Below are positions 13,012-14,525 of a DNA stretch of 14,525 nt, in pieces. Location: contig CAIJOE010000053.1 in NCBI GenBank assembly GCA_903822245.1, positions 1-14,525 on the forward strand, in the 5' to 3' direction. The DNA comes from an uncultured Actinomycetes bacterium (GTDB lineage: Bacteria; Actinomycetota; Actinomycetes; Nanopelagicales; Nanopelagicaceae). Under the pieces are notes generated by a model. It made no database searches. It saw only the letters and a list, made by a program, of their open reading frames with translations, and had not been told where the DNA came from. The translations under genes were made by a program, and so were the position numbers. The number at the start of each line of letters is the position of its first letter. The first letter of the stretch is position 1.

Positions 13012-13911
13012 ATGCCAGGCAGACCACCACAAAGAGTTGCCGTTACTGGCGCATCTGGCTTAATTGGAACTGCCTTAGTTGGCCATCTTCGCAGTGAAGG
13101 TCATACCGTTCAACGCTTTGTTCGCCGCCTTGCAACTGCTCCTGATGAGATAACTTGGGATCCAATTGCTGGCACAGTAGATCTAGCAGCCCTAGAGGGC
13201 ATCGATGCGGTAATCCACTTAGCTGGCGCAGGTGTTGGCGATAAACGATGGACCAAGAAATACAAGGCAGCAATATTGAATTCAAGATTACTTGGAACAA
13301 CTACCATTGCAAATGCCATTGCCGAAGTTAAGCCTTCAGTATTTATTTCTGGCAGTGCGATTGGCTGGTATGGCGAGACTGGTAATAGGGCTGTTGTAGA
13401 AACAGATCGCGCGGGAGACGATTTTCTAGCCGCGGTATGCCGCGAATGGGAAGGGGCTGCTGATCTGGCAGGAGATGTGCGCACTGTAAAGATTCGAACT
13501 GGCTTAGTTCTAGATCCAACAGGTGGTGCTCTGGGTCGAATGCTGCCTTTGTTTAGATTTGGAGCTGGTGGAAAGTTAGGCAGCGGCAAACAATGGTGGT
13601 CATGGATAACTCTTCACGATCAAGTTCGCGCAATTTGCCACTTAATGGAATCTAAAATTTCTGGCCCGGTTAACCTCACTTCACCAAATCCAGTAACTAA
13701 TCAAGAATTTACTGCCGCACTTGCTCGCGCAATACATCGCCCAGCGCTATTTCCAGCCCCTGCAATTGCACTAAAGATCGCTTTAGGTGGTTTCTCTTCA
13801 GAGATTTTAGGATCAAAGAAAGTATTGCCAGGAGTTTTGAGCCAAGATGGCTTTGTCTTTGATTTCCCGCACGTATCAACAGCGCTAGAGGCTTTAGTTA
13901 CTAAAGATTAA
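13012..13911 (+). CDS. TIGR01777 family SDR protein (YfcH/SDR39U1-like epimerase)
   Basis: This 299-residue extended short-chain dehydrogenase-like protein has normal family length. The nucleotide-binding motif VTGASGLIGTALVGHL is at residues 11-26. DAVIHLAGAGVGDKRWTKK near 65-83 and SGSAIGWYGETG near 112-123 hold the SDR active-site region with the Tyr of GWYG. SWITLHDQVRAICHLME near 202 and PVNLTSPNPVTNQEF near 220 are typical of the family, and a DUF1731-like C-terminus follows. The reaction is unknown in bacteria. The gene starts five bases after sucB and belongs to the lpdA-sucB operon; a similar gene follows dlaT in M. tuberculosis (Rv2216, from memory), so the linkage seems conserved. 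lipB and lipA, which I recall next in mycobacteria, are not present here. Its stop overlaps that of the convergent gene. Confidence 0.9.
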   Translation: MPGRPPQRVAVTGASGLIGTALVGHLRSEGHTVQRFVRRLATAPDEITWDPIAGTVDLAALEGIDAVIHLAGAGVGDKRWTKKYKAAILNSRLLGTTTIANAIAEVKPSVFISGSAIGWYGETGNRAVVETDRAGDDFLAAVCREWEGAADLAGDVRTVKIRTGLVLDPTGGALGRMLPLFRFGAGGKLGSGKQWWSWITLHDQVRAICHLMESKISGPVNLTSPNPVTNQEFTAALARAIHRPALFPAPAIALKIALGGFSSEILGSKKVLPGVLSQDGFVFDFPHVSTALEALVTKD

Positions 13912-14525
13912 ATAGCAGCAAGGGCTGCCCGGCGACCAGAGCGCATGGCACCATTTTGTGAAGGCAAATCACGGTGATCGCCAGCCACAAAGATGGCATC
14001 TCCAACTTCAACTGCAAGCTGCAACGCTCCCCCAGTACTTCTAAAAGGCAATGATTGCTTGATGTTATAGAGGGCCACTAAGTCCCAATCTCGAGTCTCA
14101 CACTTCCAAATCTTTGATAATTCCTTGCGCACTTCACTCTCAGAAATTGGAACGAGCGCGGTGGAAGATATCAAGTGTTTACCCGCTGGGGCATATTCCT
14201 TTGACACTTCAGAGATAACTACTGAGTTAATTAACGGTGAGCGCGTATCAATTGCCAAGTATGCCAAATCCATCAGATTCTGATCGGTTGAGTGATACCA
14301 GGTCGTGGATTCCAAAACTTTATATACGTCATGAAGATCGAGTAACTGCGAGGCAGTAGTGGAGTCAGTTGCAACAACTACAACATCACATTTAATAGTC
14401 CCAAAGTCACCAACAACTTTTCCTTTGGAAACTTCGTGCACCGTGGCATTTAGTTGAATGTTAGATACTTCGGCAGCAAGTCTTTCTGAAAACTGACCTA
14501 CGCCGAGCTCTGGCACCCCAGGGCG
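13908..14525 (-). CDS. FAD-dependent amine oxidase/phytoene desaturase-like oxidoreductase (5' end beyond window)
   Basis: Only the C-terminal 205 residues are present; the frame stays open to the right edge, so the true start lies outside. An apparent GTG start at 14516 is inside the gene, since PGVPELGVGQFSERLA is the family's internal substrate-side motif. DVVVVATDSTTASQLL near residues 43-58 of the fragment is the usual strand before the FAD-binding Rossmann return. The end, DAIFVAGDHRDLPSQNGAMRSGRRAA (split here as AGDHRDLPSQNGAM and SGRRAA), is the C-terminal FAD-binding motif of NAD(P)-binding/amino-oxidase proteins. The N-terminal dinucleotide motif cannot be seen. The substrate is unknown; carotenoid or protoporphyrinogen-type oxidases are relatives. 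It overlaps the stop of the TIGR01777 gene by four bases, tail to tail. Confidence 0.82.
   Translation of the reverse strand, partial: RPGVPELGVGQFSERLAAEVSNIQLNATVHEVSKGKVVGDFGTIKCDVVVVATDSTTASQLLDLHDVYKVLESTTWYHSTDQNLMDLAYLAIDTRSPLINSVVISEVSKEYAPAGKHLISSTALVPISESEVRKELSKIWKCETRDWDLVALYNIKQSLPFRSTGGALQLAVEVGDAIFVAGDHRDLPSQNGAMRSGRRAALAAI

Overview
The window looks like chromosomal DNA of a streamlined actinobacterium whose base composition is well below that of typical high-GC Actinobacteria. Three lines of evidence point there. The protein set is actinobacterial: a mycobacterial-type adenosine kinase, a DUF3043 membrane protein and a two-lipoyl-domain E2 with Pro/Ala linkers. The gene order resembles the neighbourhood I recall around adoK-gcvT-pepB-dlaT in Mycobacterium and pepA-lpd-sucB in Streptomyces. 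Spacing is extremely tight, with apparent leaderless promoters. A freshwater acI/Nanopelagicales-type planktonic lineage would fit, but that is inference; no rRNA or other taxonomic marker is present.

Layout. On the minus strand at the left are adoK (3' end cut by the window edge) and erpA, an A-type Fe-S carrier. Divergent from them are nadA, whose product is itself a [4Fe-4S] enzyme, and a DUF3043 membrane protein. A convergent aldo/keto reductase follows. Divergent from that comes a B12 block: a small secreted or membrane-anchored protein of unknown function, then a cobalamin riboswitch starting at the very next base, then btuF-btuC-btuD encoding a vitamin B12-type ABC importer. gcvT lies convergent to btuD and divergent from pepA. 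pepA is followed by lpdA, sucB (E2) and a TIGR01777-family SDR protein. The right edge holds the C-terminal part of a FAD-dependent amine-oxidase/phytoene-desaturase-like protein on the minus strand.

How it works together. The centre of interest is 3940-7127. A complete class-I-like cobalamin aptamer (P1 through P13) can be drawn. The L13/P13 segment GGAGGAAG is perfectly complementary to CTTCCTCC, which overlaps the 5' arm of a textbook intrinsic terminator. The 3' arm of that terminator contains the only plausible Shine-Dalgarno sequence for btuF. The btuF reading frame has no ATG, GTG or TTG before its signal peptide, only a CTG directly after the terminator U-tract. One hairpin could therefore block both transcription and translation when B12 is plentiful. 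The aptamer begins immediately after the small upstream gene, so a terminated transcript would still encode that small protein alone.

The rest is central metabolism: E3 and E2 of the 2-oxoacid dehydrogenase complexes, the glycine-cleavage T protein, NAD synthesis, purine salvage, Fe-S assembly and peptide turnover. I found no mobile elements, CRISPR arrays, rRNA or tRNA genes.
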